27,780 nucleotides of DNA, taken from positions 1-27,780 of the forward strand of contig NZCO01000027.1 in NCBI GenBank assembly GCA_002686445.1, written 5' to 3'. Shown piece after piece: positions 13,251 to 20,233 of this stretch. A program made the position numbers and the translations under genes. Source of the stretch: a bacterium. Lineage in GTDB: Bacteria; Patescibacteriota; Andersenbacteria; UBA10190. Under the pieces are notes generated by a model. It had not been told where the DNA came from. It ran no database searches and saw only the letters and a list, made by a program, of their open reading frames with translations. The stretch's first letter is position 1. Each line of letters opens with the position of its first letter.

Positions 13251-13280
13251 ACCATACTGACAACCCCTACCAAATGTCAA
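13251..13280 (-). promoter_or_regulatory. Promoter for the peptide/447-residue unit
   Basis: On the minus strand TTGACA (13280-13275) is followed after 18 bases by TATGGT (13256-13251). A start about 7 bases further on would coincide with the A of the ATG at 13243. Confidence 0.5.
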
Positions 13281-13333
13281 GAAAAGGTAACAAGAGTTAT
13301 CCCCGTAGGCCTATATTTCGTGACATCTGTGCC

Positions 13334-13348
13334 TTACTATGGTAGTAA
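13334..13348. promoter_or_regulatory. Palindromic operator candidate before RHH-transferase
   Basis: TTACTA-TGG-TAGTAA is a perfect 6-bp inverted repeat, 26 bases upstream of the preferred ATG of a gene whose product begins with a ribbon-helix-helix domain. Such domains bind short inverted repeats as dimers, so self-regulation is a reasonable guess. Confidence 0.45.
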
Positions 13349-13374
13349 GAGTAGTTCATACATTTTCTTATTTT

Positions 13375-14223
13375 ATGTCTCAACGCGATCGCGTCACCGT
13401 AACCATCCGCCAGGACCTCCTGCGTGGTCTTGACCGCATGGTTGACTATCAGCGCATTCGGAACCGATCTCATGCCCTAGAGGTCATATTAAGCCGTACG
13501 TTGAGCTCAGAGACCCGTCAGGCCGTTATCTTGGCCAGTGGTGAAGGCGTCAACATGCGCCCCTTTACGTACGAGATCCCCAAGCCCCTCATTCCGGTAA
13601 ATGGCCGCCCACTGCTCGAATATGGGATCAATCTACTGCGAAATCACGGCATCACCGACGTCATTATCACCGTCAGTCATCTGGGTACTAAAATTCAGGA
13701 GCACTTTGGTGATGGCTCTGCGTTCGGCATCAACATTGAATATGTCGTTGAGAAAAAGCCTTCCGGTACTGCCGGCGCACTCATGGTTGCGCAATCTAAA
13801 GTTGGCGATGCACCATTTGTCCTAATGTATGGCGACGTCTTACTGAACCTAGATGTTTCTGATTTCTTACAAACGCACCAACAGACAAAAGCTTCAGTCG
13901 GCACACTGGCACTGACCTCAGTGGCGGACCCATCAGCGTACGGGGCCGTAAAAATGCGAGGCACGCGCGTCGTCGAGTTCTCGGAAAAACCAGACGTCGA
14001 CAGTGAAGTATCACGCTTGGTCTTTGCGGGCTGCGCCGCATTTGATAACGAAATATTCGACTATCTCAATGACAATAAGCGAAAAGTATTTAGCCTGGAG
14101 CGTGATGTGTTCCCGAAGTTGATTGATGAGGGTCGTCTCTTTGGCTACGTCTTTGAAGGCCAGTGGTTCGACGTCTCGACCCCCGAAATCTACGACCGCG
14201 CACTGCAACAATGGAAGGTATAG
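13375..14223 (+). CDS. Sugar-nucleotidyltransferase with N-terminal RHH domain
   Basis: I start at the ATG at 13375 (282 residues, MSQRDRVTVTIRQDLL), which places the domain at the N-terminus. The ATG at 13339 lies in a palindrome. Residues 1-44 fit a ribbon-helix-helix (CopG/Arc) fold: strand RVTVTIR, helix A, then NRSHALEVILSRTL as helix B. Residues 48-282 form an NTP_transferase domain, which joins a sugar phosphate to a nucleotide: ILASGEGVNMRPFTYEIPKPLIPVNGRPLLEY, PSGTAGAL, MYGDVLLN and GQWFDVSTPEIY. The nucleotide loop normally reads GxGTRLxP; here the catalytic Arg position is Asn (GEGVNMRP), so activity may be altered. The fusion suggests a metabolic enzyme that controls transcription. 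A terminator follows. Confidence 0.85.
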   Translation: MSQRDRVTVTIRQDLLRGLDRMVDYQRIRNRSHALEVILSRTLSSETRQAVILASGEGVNMRPFTYEIPKPLIPVNGRPLLEYGINLLRNHGITDVIITVSHLGTKIQEHFGDGSAFGINIEYVVEKKPSGTAGALMVAQSKVGDAPFVLMYGDVLLNLDVSDFLQTHQQTKASVGTLALTSVADPSAYGAVKMRGTRVVEFSEKPDVDSEVSRLVFAGCAAFDNEIFDYLNDNKRKVFSLERDVFPKLIDEGRLFGYVFEGQWFDVSTPEIYDRALQQWKV

Positions 14224-14247
14224 GATCTAAACACGTCCGCCGCTACC

Positions 14248-14270
14248 GCCCCAAAAGGGGCTTGTTTTTT
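14248..14270 (+). terminator. Terminator of the RHH-transferase gene
   Basis: GCCCC (14248-14252) pairs with GGGGC (14257-14261) around AAAA, followed by TTGTTTTTT. Confidence 0.8.
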
Positions 14271-14294
14271 GTCTGTGAATAAGTATCATACGGC

Positions 14295-14328
14295 GTCATA
14301 CAGTGTGATGTATATTGTATGACATCAC
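14295..14328. promoter_or_regulatory. Interleaved inverted repeats before the 57-residue gene
   Basis: GTCATACA (14295-14302) and TGTATGAC (14316-14323) form one perfect inverted repeat. GTGATGT (14305-14311) and ACATCAC (14322-14328) form another that overlaps it. The TCATAC/GTATGA half-sites resemble those read by some RHH regulators such as NikR, though the orientation and spacing differ. The region sits 50-80 bases before the ATG of the next gene, a normal operator position. Confidence 0.5.
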
Positions 14329-14375
14329 TGGAAAGTTAGTATTCGTACCTTCTATATGTGTGTTAAGGAGAACCA

Positions 14376-14549
14376 ATGCCCACTGACACTGCCGAGCCTA
14401 CTACAGAGGCTCTCACTACGACGCAACAACTCTACTGTGATTTGGTACCCGTAGCGGACAGAGCGCCTAAATGGTGGAACATGCCCGAGGATTGGTTAAA
14501 ACCAACAATCGAGTCAGCTCCCGACCCCAAAGGCCTCCGATCGGCGTAA
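14376..14549 (+). CDS. 57-residue protein, unknown
   Basis: This short gene has an AAGGAG ribosome site (14365-14370) 5 bases before the ATG and a strong terminator 24 bases after the stop, so it is very probably translated. The product starts MPTDTAEPTTEALTTTQQ, a disordered Thr/Glu-rich stretch, then LYCDLVPVADRAPKWWNMPEDWLKP with three Trp and one Cys, and a polar end. There is no membrane segment. I recognise no family. The promoter region carries two interleaved palindromes, and the upstream gene encodes a DNA-binding fusion, so regulated expression is likely. Confidence 0.65.
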   Translation: MPTDTAEPTTEALTTTQQLYCDLVPVADRAPKWWNMPEDWLKPTIESAPDPKGLRSA

Positions 14550-14573
14550 CACGTCACTCCAGTACCTCATATC

Positions 14574-14598
14574 CCAGCACCAAGGTGCTGGTTTTTTT
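14574..14598 (+). terminator. Terminator of the 57-residue gene
   Basis: CCAGCACC (14574-14581) pairs with GGTGCTGG (14584-14591) around AA, followed by seven T. The T run ends within the stop codon of the convergent ROK gene. Confidence 0.88.
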
Positions 14599-15538
14599 AT
14601 GAGAAAGTTTGTTGGGCGTGGATAGCTGCGCCAATCATCCCGGCGTCATTTCCCAGCTGCGCTTGGTGCACCATCCCAGCAACTAGTGATGTCTTGCGAA
14701 TTCCGACGGAGAGGCGATCGACTTCCTTACGCACTGCCGCCAACAGCCATTCTCCATTTTCCATATTCCCGCCACCAAGCGTCACGTGCGTCGGGTAGGC
14801 CACCAGAGCCATTACGTGCAGGCCGTGCGCCATGGCCGCGGCAGCTTCAGTTAAGACCTGCACAGCCAGCGCGTCACCCGCCTGTGCAACTTGCACCAGA
14901 TGTTTCGATCCTTCGGCTGGGTTCACTAAAATAGTCGCATCAAGTTCTGACGTCGTGCCGCCCGAGGCAAGCAGATCGCGCGCCCGTTTCAGTAGAGCGG
15001 GTACCTGTGTTTCGGTCTCCACGGTTGGTCCGTTAGCCTCTACCGTGAGTGGAATATGTCCGCCTTCCCACCCAAAGTGTGAATGCCCTCTACTAACAAA
15101 TCCGGCACCAATGCCAGTACCCCACGTAACGTGCAGCAAGCGGGCCGCTATATCGCCCGCGGGCAACCCAAAACGCCATTCACCGAGCACGGCCGAAGCT
15201 ACGTCATTGTTGCTGATGATGTTTTCCGCCTGTACATGAGCGCGGACGGCGGTCGCGATATCGACCCCCTCTTCGTTCCAAGCATCCATGCCCGCAATGT
15301 TCGCCATGAAGTGTATACGCGCGCCATCAATCGTTACCGGACCTGGCAGCGCGATGCCAACTGGTGTGCCTGGAGTGTCTTGTACGTTCGAGATAGCGGT
15401 GGCGATACTAGCAAAGAAGGACTCTTGTCCCTCAGCTGCCCCGCTGCGAACTTTTTCTTTCTGTTCAAGCTTGAGCTCATTAGAAAAACGCCCGGCTTTA
15501 ATCCAGGTACCACCGACATCAATGCCGATAACACTCAT
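14597..15538 (-). CDS. ROK-family sugar kinase
   Basis: ROK proteins phosphorylate glucose or related sugars, or act as repressors; this 313-residue member lacks a DNA-binding domain, so it is a kinase type. It shows the phosphate-1 loop IGIDVGGTWIKAG at the N-terminus, GIALPGPV, NNDVASAVLGEW with the catalytic Asp, WGTGIGAGFV (phosphate-2), GWEGGHIPL (the ExGH ROK motif) and VTLGGGNMENGEWLL (adenosine region). The usual zinc motif CxCGxxGCxE after ExGH is absent, replaced by an uninterrupted loop (TVEANGPTVETET). The substrate is probably glucose or N-acetylmannosamine, but I cannot choose. It heads away from the PHP gene on the same strand. Confidence 0.88.
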   Translation of the reverse strand: MSVIGIDVGGTWIKAGRFSNELKLEQKEKVRSGAAEGQESFFASIATAISNVQDTPGTPVGIALPGPVTIDGARIHFMANIAGMDAWNEEGVDIATAVRAHVQAENIISNNDVASAVLGEWRFGLPAGDIAARLLHVTWGTGIGAGFVSRGHSHFGWEGGHIPLTVEANGPTVETETQVPALLKRARDLLASGGTTSELDATILVNPAEGSKHLVQVAQAGDALAVQVLTEAAAAMAHGLHVMALVAYPTHVTLGGGNMENGEWLLAAVRKEVDRLSVGIRKTSLVAGMVHQAQLGNDAGMIGAAIHAQQTFS

Positions 15539-15541
15539 CGC

Positions 15542-15748
15542 TTATCGCTCACTGGAAGTTTCGGCCGTAGCAGGAGCTGACTGCTTGACCACCGGCGTTC
15601 GCGCTCCAGTAATCAATCGGGCGCTTAGGTACGAGCTAGCCCATCCTAGATAGACAACGGTTACCATCACTACTAGCCCGACAATGACGACGGCCCAGGT
15701 GCGGCCACCGCCTGCTGACTCACCAGTATTTGTATTACTCATAGCCAT
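15542..15748 (-). CDS. Small single-helix membrane protein
   Basis: I start at the ATG at 15748 (68 residues, MAMSNTNTGE), because the longer frame is buried in the PHP gene. A polar Gly-rich start is followed by a membrane helix (about residues 17-37: TWAVVIVGLVVMVTVVYLGWA) and a basic then Ala/Thr/Ser-rich tail. I see no family match. It is packed 3 bases before the ROK gene and 19 bases after the PHP gene, so it belongs to that transcript. Confidence 0.55.
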   Translation of the reverse strand: MAMSNTNTGESAGGGRTWAVVIVGLVVMVTVVYLGWASSYLSARLITGARTPVVKQSAPATAETSSER

Positions 15749-15767
15749 AGACGTAGATAACAGTATA

Positions 15768-16640
15768 TCAATGTGTAGATGCTGCCTGTGGAAAACGCGC
15801 CTGCAGTCGTTGTCCAACCCGTACCCAGTCTTCATCGGGTAACCCAATTTTTCCCAGCGAACCCTCGTGATAGCGTCCTGGCCCATGCCAGTCAGAGCCA
15901 CCAGTTACCACCAGCTCGTGCTGCTGCGCGTACTGCTGCAGGTGTGCTGTAGTGATGGAATCGTGAAAGGGATGATACACCTCGACGCCATCAACAGTAG
16001 CCGCTACTAATTCAGCTAGGATAGTGTTGAGCGTGTCGTCCCCTTCCTCATAACTGACGGTCCCCGGATGGGCAAACACAGCTATACCACCGGCGTCGTG
16101 GATCAGATCAACAGCAGCTTGTGGCGTTAGCGCCCACTCACCATAGGACACGTGGCACGAGCCGCCGTGGCTGGTGAGCTTTCTGGCCTCGGCAACCGCT
16201 AGACCGTGCTTGCGGGTTAACATCCGTCCAACGTCGTAGGCCATGTAGACAGGCTGTTGTTGGTGGGAGCGAGCGGCCGTTAAGTCATCAATCGTCAGTG
16301 CGTACCCCACCTCTGTGCACAGCTCAATCATTCTCTTCGCCCGCCGCTCATAGCCGGAGCGTGTATCTTGCAAACCTGCTGCTAGTACCTGCGCCTGCCA
16401 CGCGTGGCTGTAACCCAATATGTGGAGATCAGCCCCGTGTGCCCGAGCGCTGATTTCGATGCCCGCAATATATTCAAGATCGTGTTCTGCCGCGGCGGCG
16501 GCAGCTTCAGCGTCGCCCCACAGGCCGTTGTGGTCAGTCACACTAATGCCACGCACCTCCGCGGCGGCTAGGGCCGCGACAAGTTCACTAATTGATTGAT
16601 CACCATCGGAATAGCTTGAGTGTAAATGTAGATCGTACAT
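15768..16640 (-). CDS. PHP-domain phosphoesterase (YciV/RNase AM-like)
   Basis: The 290 residues carry all PHP metal motifs: DLHLHSSYSDGD (motif I, HxH), SVTDHNGLWG (II), IAGIEISAR (III), VFAHPGTVSY and VVTGGSDWHGPG (IV, DxH). An insertion of about 90 helical residues between them (RRAKRMIELCTEVGY...) is typical of the YciV group. In Proteobacteria YciV trims rRNA 5' ends and removes 3'-phosphates from nucleoside 3',5'-bisphosphate. I infer a similar phosphatase or 5'-3' exoribonuclease, though the exact substrate cannot be read from sequence. The neighbours are a cytidylyltransferase 13 bases upstream and a small membrane protein downstream. Confidence 0.88.
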   Translation of the reverse strand: MYDLHLHSSYSDGDQSISELVAALAAAEVRGISVTDHNGLWGDAEAAAAAAEHDLEYIAGIEISARAHGADLHILGYSHAWQAQVLAAGLQDTRSGYERRAKRMIELCTEVGYALTIDDLTAARSHQQQPVYMAYDVGRMLTRKHGLAVAEARKLTSHGGSCHVSYGEWALTPQAAVDLIHDAGGIAVFAHPGTVSYEEGDDTLNTILAELVAATVDGVEVYHPFHDSITTAHLQQYAQQHELVVTGGSDWHGPGRYHEGSLGKIGLPDEDWVRVGQRLQARFPQAASTH

Positions 16641-16653
16641 AGGTAGCTGCGAC

Positions 16654-17058
16654 TTACTTAAGCAGAGAAGACTTATATACGTCAGGTTTATAGGCCCTCA
16701 GGCGAACCACTTCCGCAGTTTGGTCAGCTTCTGCAAGCACTTCACGCATACCAGCGTCATTTGGCTTTTGATCATATCCCGCGGCCAGCACATCGAAATA
16801 AAGTGAGCGTAACAATGCATACTCCTCGGGTAGCTCATCACCCAGTTGCGCAGTGGTGACATGAGGATCGGCCACAACGGCTCGTAATCGGTCCAGCTCC
16901 TTAGTACTTGCCTTGTGGCCTTTAACGGCGGCAATCATACTATCGCGGGCAACCACGACATGGAGCTGATCACCCAGCGCTCGCGCTTGAGCAAACAGAT
17001 CTCGATGCCCATCGTGCAAAGGATCAAATGCGCCAAATGTAAGAATCCGTTTTGGCAT
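16654..17058 (-). CDS. Cytidylyltransferase-like nucleotide transferase
   Basis: The 134 residues fit the small cytidylyltransferase family (glycerol-3-phosphate cytidylyltransferase or archaeal-type FAD synthase RibL). It has RILTFGAFDPLHDGHRDLF with the catalytic HxGH, VVVARDSMIAAVKGHK, DRLRAVVAD, and the AAGYDQKPNDAG segment. The C-terminal motif, usually ISSTxIR or similar, reads YKSSLLK here. That GAFDPLHDGH start and AGYDQK are closer to RibL than to TagD, by my reading, so FAD synthesis is a fair guess. It lies between the last pilus gene and the PHP gene with short gaps, so it may share the pilus transcript by read-through. Confidence 0.85.
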   Translation of the reverse strand: MPKRILTFGAFDPLHDGHRDLFAQARALGDQLHVVVARDSMIAAVKGHKASTKELDRLRAVVADPHVTTAQLGDELPEEYALLRSLYFDVLAAGYDQKPNDAGMREVLAEADQTAEVVRLRAYKPDVYKSSLLK

Positions 17059-17076
17059 ACCAATGCAGGCAACGCG

Positions 17077-17406
17077 TCAATTAGTAGGAGCGATCGGTGT
17101 AATCAACCCGCCAACGAAGAGTGGCTCCGGTTGGTGCTCGATACGGTCGGTTCGCTGATCGCTTATCTGCTGCAAGGCCGTAACATCAATGGCCGGATTT
17201 ATTTCGGATACCCCCGCCGGTAGTGGCAGTTCGGCAGCCAGTGGCACCCAAATAGTGATAAACACCCAATACAACAGCAGGAACATCAGCAGGATAAAGA
17301 TAGTAAAACGAGCTGTGCGCCCGCCCAACCAACTGGCTAGAGCCGTGGTGCGCGACGTTATCCGCTCTAAAAAAGCTCGTCTGATTGTTGTATCACTAGT
17401 TGCCAT
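17077..17406 (-). CDS. Small pilus-cluster membrane protein (fourth gene, set 1)
   Basis: The 109 residues have a basic cytoplasmic start, one membrane helix at about residues 33-55, and an outer tail ending PLFVGGLITP. It overlaps the end of pilO (set 1) by 11 bases. The protein at 19646-19972 holds the same place after the other pilO. It has the same layout and a comparable tail (DVTALQQI..RTDRIEH..LFVGGLITP versus DTNTLERVIIVLDERVLEL..REFLIRP). By position they could be the partner that takes the place of PilP, but neither has a lipobox. I infer a PilMNO accessory subunit. Confidence 0.65.
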   Translation of the reverse strand: MATSDTTIRRAFLERITSRTTALASWLGGRTARFTIFILLMFLLLYWVFITIWVPLAAELPLPAGVSEINPAIDVTALQQISDQRTDRIEHQPEPLFVGGLITPIAPTN

Positions 17407-17989
17407 TATCCTCAGCTCTTAAGAAAAAGATTATTTCAGCAGAGAGTCGGTAATTTGTTCCCGCCCCTTCAAGTATAACGCTCGGTGGGGCTTCACTAGG
17501 TTCAAGCTGCCATGATTGTACCTGCGTGAGCTCCTGCACGTGTTCGATCTGCTCCATAAAGCTCAGTACGCTCTCGACGGGCCCGAATGCCCGCAAGACT
17601 ACGCTCACGGGCCTAATCGATGTCGTATCTTCAACGTTCAGCCGACTGATGCCCTGAATTTCCAAACTGAGTGCTCGTCGCTCAGCCAGTAACTCGAGGC
17701 GCTCCACAGCTTGTGGCAACGACTTAAATTGGGGAGCCACCGCGTCCATAGTCGAAATATTATCCCGCTGTTGGTTGAGGTTGCCACGCATAGCTTCTGC
17801 CCGTAGCTGGACATCAGCCTGCTGTTGCTCAAGTGTACGACGTGAGTGCACTAATTCTGCCTGACGCTTAACCAGTCGCCAGAGCAGCGGCTGTACGCCG
17901 ACTAATATGATTAAGAGCAGAATCGATAGCGCCAGACGCTGATAGCGCCGCTTAATTACGAGACTATGACTATCAAATTCATTAGTCAT
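17396..17989 (-). CDS. pilO: Type IV pilus protein PilO (set 1)
   Basis: PilO pairs with PilN to form the inner-membrane alignment complex of type IV pili. The 197 residues have a short cytoplasmic start, one membrane helix (about 19-38), a coiled coil with RRTLEQQQADVQLRAEAMRG, and an outer ferredoxin-like part (SLEIQGI...VLRAFGPVESVLSFMEQIEHVQELTQVQSWQLE...YRLSAEIIFFL). That layout is typical, and the length is in range. The start overlaps pilN by 8 bases. It is intact, unlike its paralogue in set 2. Confidence 0.85.
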   Translation of the reverse strand: MTNEFDSHSLVIKRRYQRLALSILLLIILVGVQPLLWRLVKRQAELVHSRRTLEQQQADVQLRAEAMRGNLNQQRDNISTMDAVAPQFKSLPQAVERLELLAERRALSLEIQGISRLNVEDTTSIRPVSVVLRAFGPVESVLSFMEQIEHVQELTQVQSWQLEPSEAPPSVILEGAGTNYRLSAEIIFFLRAEDNGN

Positions 17990-18554
17990 CTTCGTGGAGT
18001 ACTAGAGTAAGGTCATAATCGAGATCAACGCGATCTATTAGATTCGACGTTGGCGACTGTACGTCCAGCACTGACTCAAGCTCACTTAAGCGACTCTCCC
18101 AAAGTACAAGGGTAGTTCGCGTCGCCGCCTGTCCCCGTAACTTCATATTCCCTGCCTCAGCTTCCCCCTTGTCATCCAGCGTTGATCTGCCTGAGAGTAA
18201 GGAAATACGCACTCCCGACGGTAGCGTCGGCAAAATTTCCCGCAACAGCGCAGTCCAAACCACGCGGTTTTCTCCAGTCTTCACGAGTCGATCGTACAGC
18301 AGGTTTTCTTTCACGATGACGTCGCGCAGTTGCTGATAATCTTCGAGTGTCGTTTCTAACTCATCGCGTCCACCACGATCCACTACCGGCAAGGCCACGG
18401 TCAACAGTACGGCAGCACCTATTGCTACAACCGACAGCACCATCAGGCCACTGTTTACCGTCCGCAAGAATTTTTGCAGCGAGACGAGCACGGTTTCATT
18501 GCGCAGCTGTTGCCGACGTGACGGCGGTAAGAGATTTATTTCTTTAACAGCCAT
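17982..18554 (-). CDS. pilN: Type IV pilus protein PilN (set 1)
   Basis: PilN links cytoplasmic PilM to PilO. The 190 residues open with the conserved PilM-binding peptide EINLLPPSRR, followed by a membrane helix (about 36-59), a coiled coil, and an outer alpha/beta domain with LREILPTLPSGVRISLLSG, MKLRGQAATRTTLVLWESRLSELESV and a closing DYDLTLVL strand. It starts 3 bases after pilM stops. The start agrees with the INLLPP position in other PilN proteins. Confidence 0.92.
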   Translation of the reverse strand: MAVKEINLLPPSRRQQLRNETVLVSLQKFLRTVNSGLMVLSVVAIGAAVLLTVALPVVDRGGRDELETTLEDYQQLRDVIVKENLLYDRLVKTGENRVVWTALLREILPTLPSGVRISLLSGRSTLDDKGEAEAGNMKLRGQAATRTTLVLWESRLSELESVLDVQSPTSNLIDRVDLDYDLTLVLHEDD

Positions 18555-18557
18555 AGA

Positions 18558-19589
18558 TCAATACGCCCGCGCCCGAAGGGCGAGCCCTATGGCCGTCGTA
18601 AAGTGTGTCGCGTCGGCTAACGACAACGGCATGTCTTTCTCTTGCCCGGGTGAGGCCAGGTTTATGAGCGGGTTGCCGACCTGAACGGGGATGCTTGGGA
18701 ACGCTTCGTTGAAAATACTAACGATGCCTGGCAGGTTAGCCGTACCTCCCGAGAGCAATATCGCGCGAATACCCGAGGCTTTGCCTAGTCGCACAATCGG
18801 ATCCTGCACCGCCGTGGCTATCGCCTGTACTAAATCACGCGTGAGGTCAGCCATTGCGGCAGCCGTTGGCGAGCCGACACTGTCAGCCCCGACCAGCGCC
18901 TTTTGCTCCGCAGCCACGGTTGGCCGCAAGCTCAGCTCCTTTGACAGTTGCATGGTCAAATCATCTCCACCCCGCTGGATGCTGGTAGTAAAACGCATGG
19001 CGCCGGCATCAAAATAAACTATGGTGGTGGTGGTGGCGCCAATGTCGACTAGTAGTACACCAGTGACGCCAGCAACGTCCGCCGGTAAGAGACTGCGCAC
19101 CATAGCTTGCGCCTCCAGTTCGAGTGCTATCACGCGTAGGCCGACCGCATCTAACACATCAAGCATTGGATCAACCACATCGCGCCGAGCGGCACCGACT
19201 AACACCTCGCGGCGCTGGGCCTGCTCACCACTAATAGCCTGCCAATCGAGATAGACCCGATCTAGGTCAAAGGGAATGTGCTGTCGGACCGCCCACTTGA
19301 CTGCCTCGTCAGTTTCGCGGGAGCTCATTTCAGGCAGTTGCAGCGGGCGAATAAATGACTGGGTCTCTGGTATTGAGGCCACCGCTGTCTTGCCACGCAC
19401 CGGAACCGGCGTACATTTGCTCAAAGCTGCCTGTATTTCTGCGGCTACAGCCGGTGGATCTTGGATAACGCCTCGTCGCATCAAATTTGGAGATAGCGGC
19501 GACCAGCACACTGAGCGCAGCATGGGATTATCATCGTCGCTGAGCTCGACAATCTTAATGGATCTATCTGATACGTCTACGCCCAGCAT
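18558..19589 (-). CDS. pilM: Type IV pilus ATP-binding protein PilM (set 1)
   Basis: PilM is an actin-like (FtsA-fold) cytoplasmic protein that binds the PilN N-terminus. The 343 residues show MLGVDVSDRSIKIVEL (phosphate-1), ASIPETQSFIRPLQLP, AVKWAVRQHIPFDLDRVYLDWQ, EVLVGAARRDVVDPMLDVLDAVGL, LLVDIGATTTTIVYF (phosphate-2) and ILLSGGTANLPGIVSIF (adenosine motif). A TATACT hexamer lies 6 bases upstream and overlaps an AAGGAT stretch, so a start of transcription between set 2 and set 1 is possible. It is clearly paralogous to the PilM at 21148. Confidence 0.93.
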   Translation of the reverse strand: MLGVDVSDRSIKIVELSDDDNPMLRSVCWSPLSPNLMRRGVIQDPPAVAAEIQAALSKCTPVPVRGKTAVASIPETQSFIRPLQLPEMSSRETDEAVKWAVRQHIPFDLDRVYLDWQAISGEQAQRREVLVGAARRDVVDPMLDVLDAVGLRVIALELEAQAMVRSLLPADVAGVTGVLLVDIGATTTTIVYFDAGAMRFTTSIQRGGDDLTMQLSKELSLRPTVAAEQKALVGADSVGSPTAAAMADLTRDLVQAIATAVQDPIVRLGKASGIRAILLSGGTANLPGIVSIFNEAFPSIPVQVGNPLINLASPGQEKDMPLSLADATHFTTAIGLALRARAY

Positions 19590-19645
19590 ATCCTTAGTAT
19601 ACCGTATTTAGCTTGCCCCAGGGTTGAATCATGCTTGGAACGCAC

Positions 19646-19972
19646 CTATGGGCGAATTAGGAACTCACGTCGGTTCCCGATGATGGTTTTAGGTAGCTCG
19701 AGGACTCGTTCATCAAGCACTATAATGACACGTTCAAGTGTGTTCGTATCGAGTGGCTTAATTTGCGATTCAATAACCTGCAGCGGATCAGTTTGCGTCA
19801 AAACAATACTCAGCGCTAGCACAGCAATTACGGCAAATAGCACAACCACAATGCCTCGAATGAATAGTCCGAAGTGGTCCAACAGGACAAGCTGGGGTAA
19901 CCCGCGCACCAGACTGCGCACCAGGCCTGGCACCTCACTGAGCTTGATATTAAGACGCATCTTGCGAGCCAT
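19646..19972 (-). CDS. Small pilus-cluster membrane protein (fourth gene, set 2)
   Basis: The 108 residues have an amphipathic basic N-terminus (MRLNIKLSEVPGLVRSL), one membrane helix (about 38-58) and an outer tail PLDTNTLERVIIVLDERV...RREFLIRP. The start could be the ATG at 19972 or, four codons later, at 19960; either overlaps the end of the pilO fragment. It is the positional and structural counterpart of the gene at 17077. It closes set 2. I cannot name the family. Confidence 0.65.
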   Translation of the reverse strand: MARKMRLNIKLSEVPGLVRSLVRGLPQLVLLDHFGLFIRGIVVVLFAVIAVLALSIVLTQTDPLQVIESQIKPLDTNTLERVIIVLDERVLELPKTIIGNRREFLIRP

Positions 19973-20231
19973 CGTCTTGTGTAATAAGAATAAGTTCTGC
20001 CGCTAGTTGATTGTTGTTAGGCACGCTTTCATTGCCGGCAGCGCCAGGTGGTGCACCTATGCCAGATGGAATAGCAACACCACGCCCAGACCGCTGTGCC
20101 GTACGAAGCGTCCACTCAGGTGCTGCCGATAATTGCTGCCCGTGCTCCACATCGTGCAAAAACTCAAGTAAGGCGCTGGTTGTTCCCGAGGCGACTAGGT
20201 TCAAGCGGACGACTCCATAGTTAGCGATCAT
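19950..20231 (-). CDS. pilO: PilO C-terminal part (set 2, frameshifted)
   Basis: The 93 residues match the outer ferredoxin-like domain of PilO: GVVRLNLVASGTTSALLEFLHDVEHGQQL corresponds to VSVVLRAFGPVESVLSFMEQIEHVQEL in set 1. It has no membrane helix and would not work alone at the membrane. It begins 2 bases after the stop of the N-terminal part and in another frame. One extra C in the CCCCC run at 20238-20242 would join the two parts into one PilO of about 220 residues. This is either a real mutation, a programmed -1 shift, or a sequencing/assembly error. An Ala/Gly/Pro-rich insert (GVAIPSGIGAPPGAAG) is unlike set 1. Confidence 0.7.
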   Translation of the reverse strand: MIANYGVVRLNLVASGTTSALLEFLHDVEHGQQLSAAPEWTLRTAQRSGRGVAIPSGIGAPPGAAGNESVPNNNQLAAELILITQDDGSQDAS

Positions 20232-20233
20232 CG

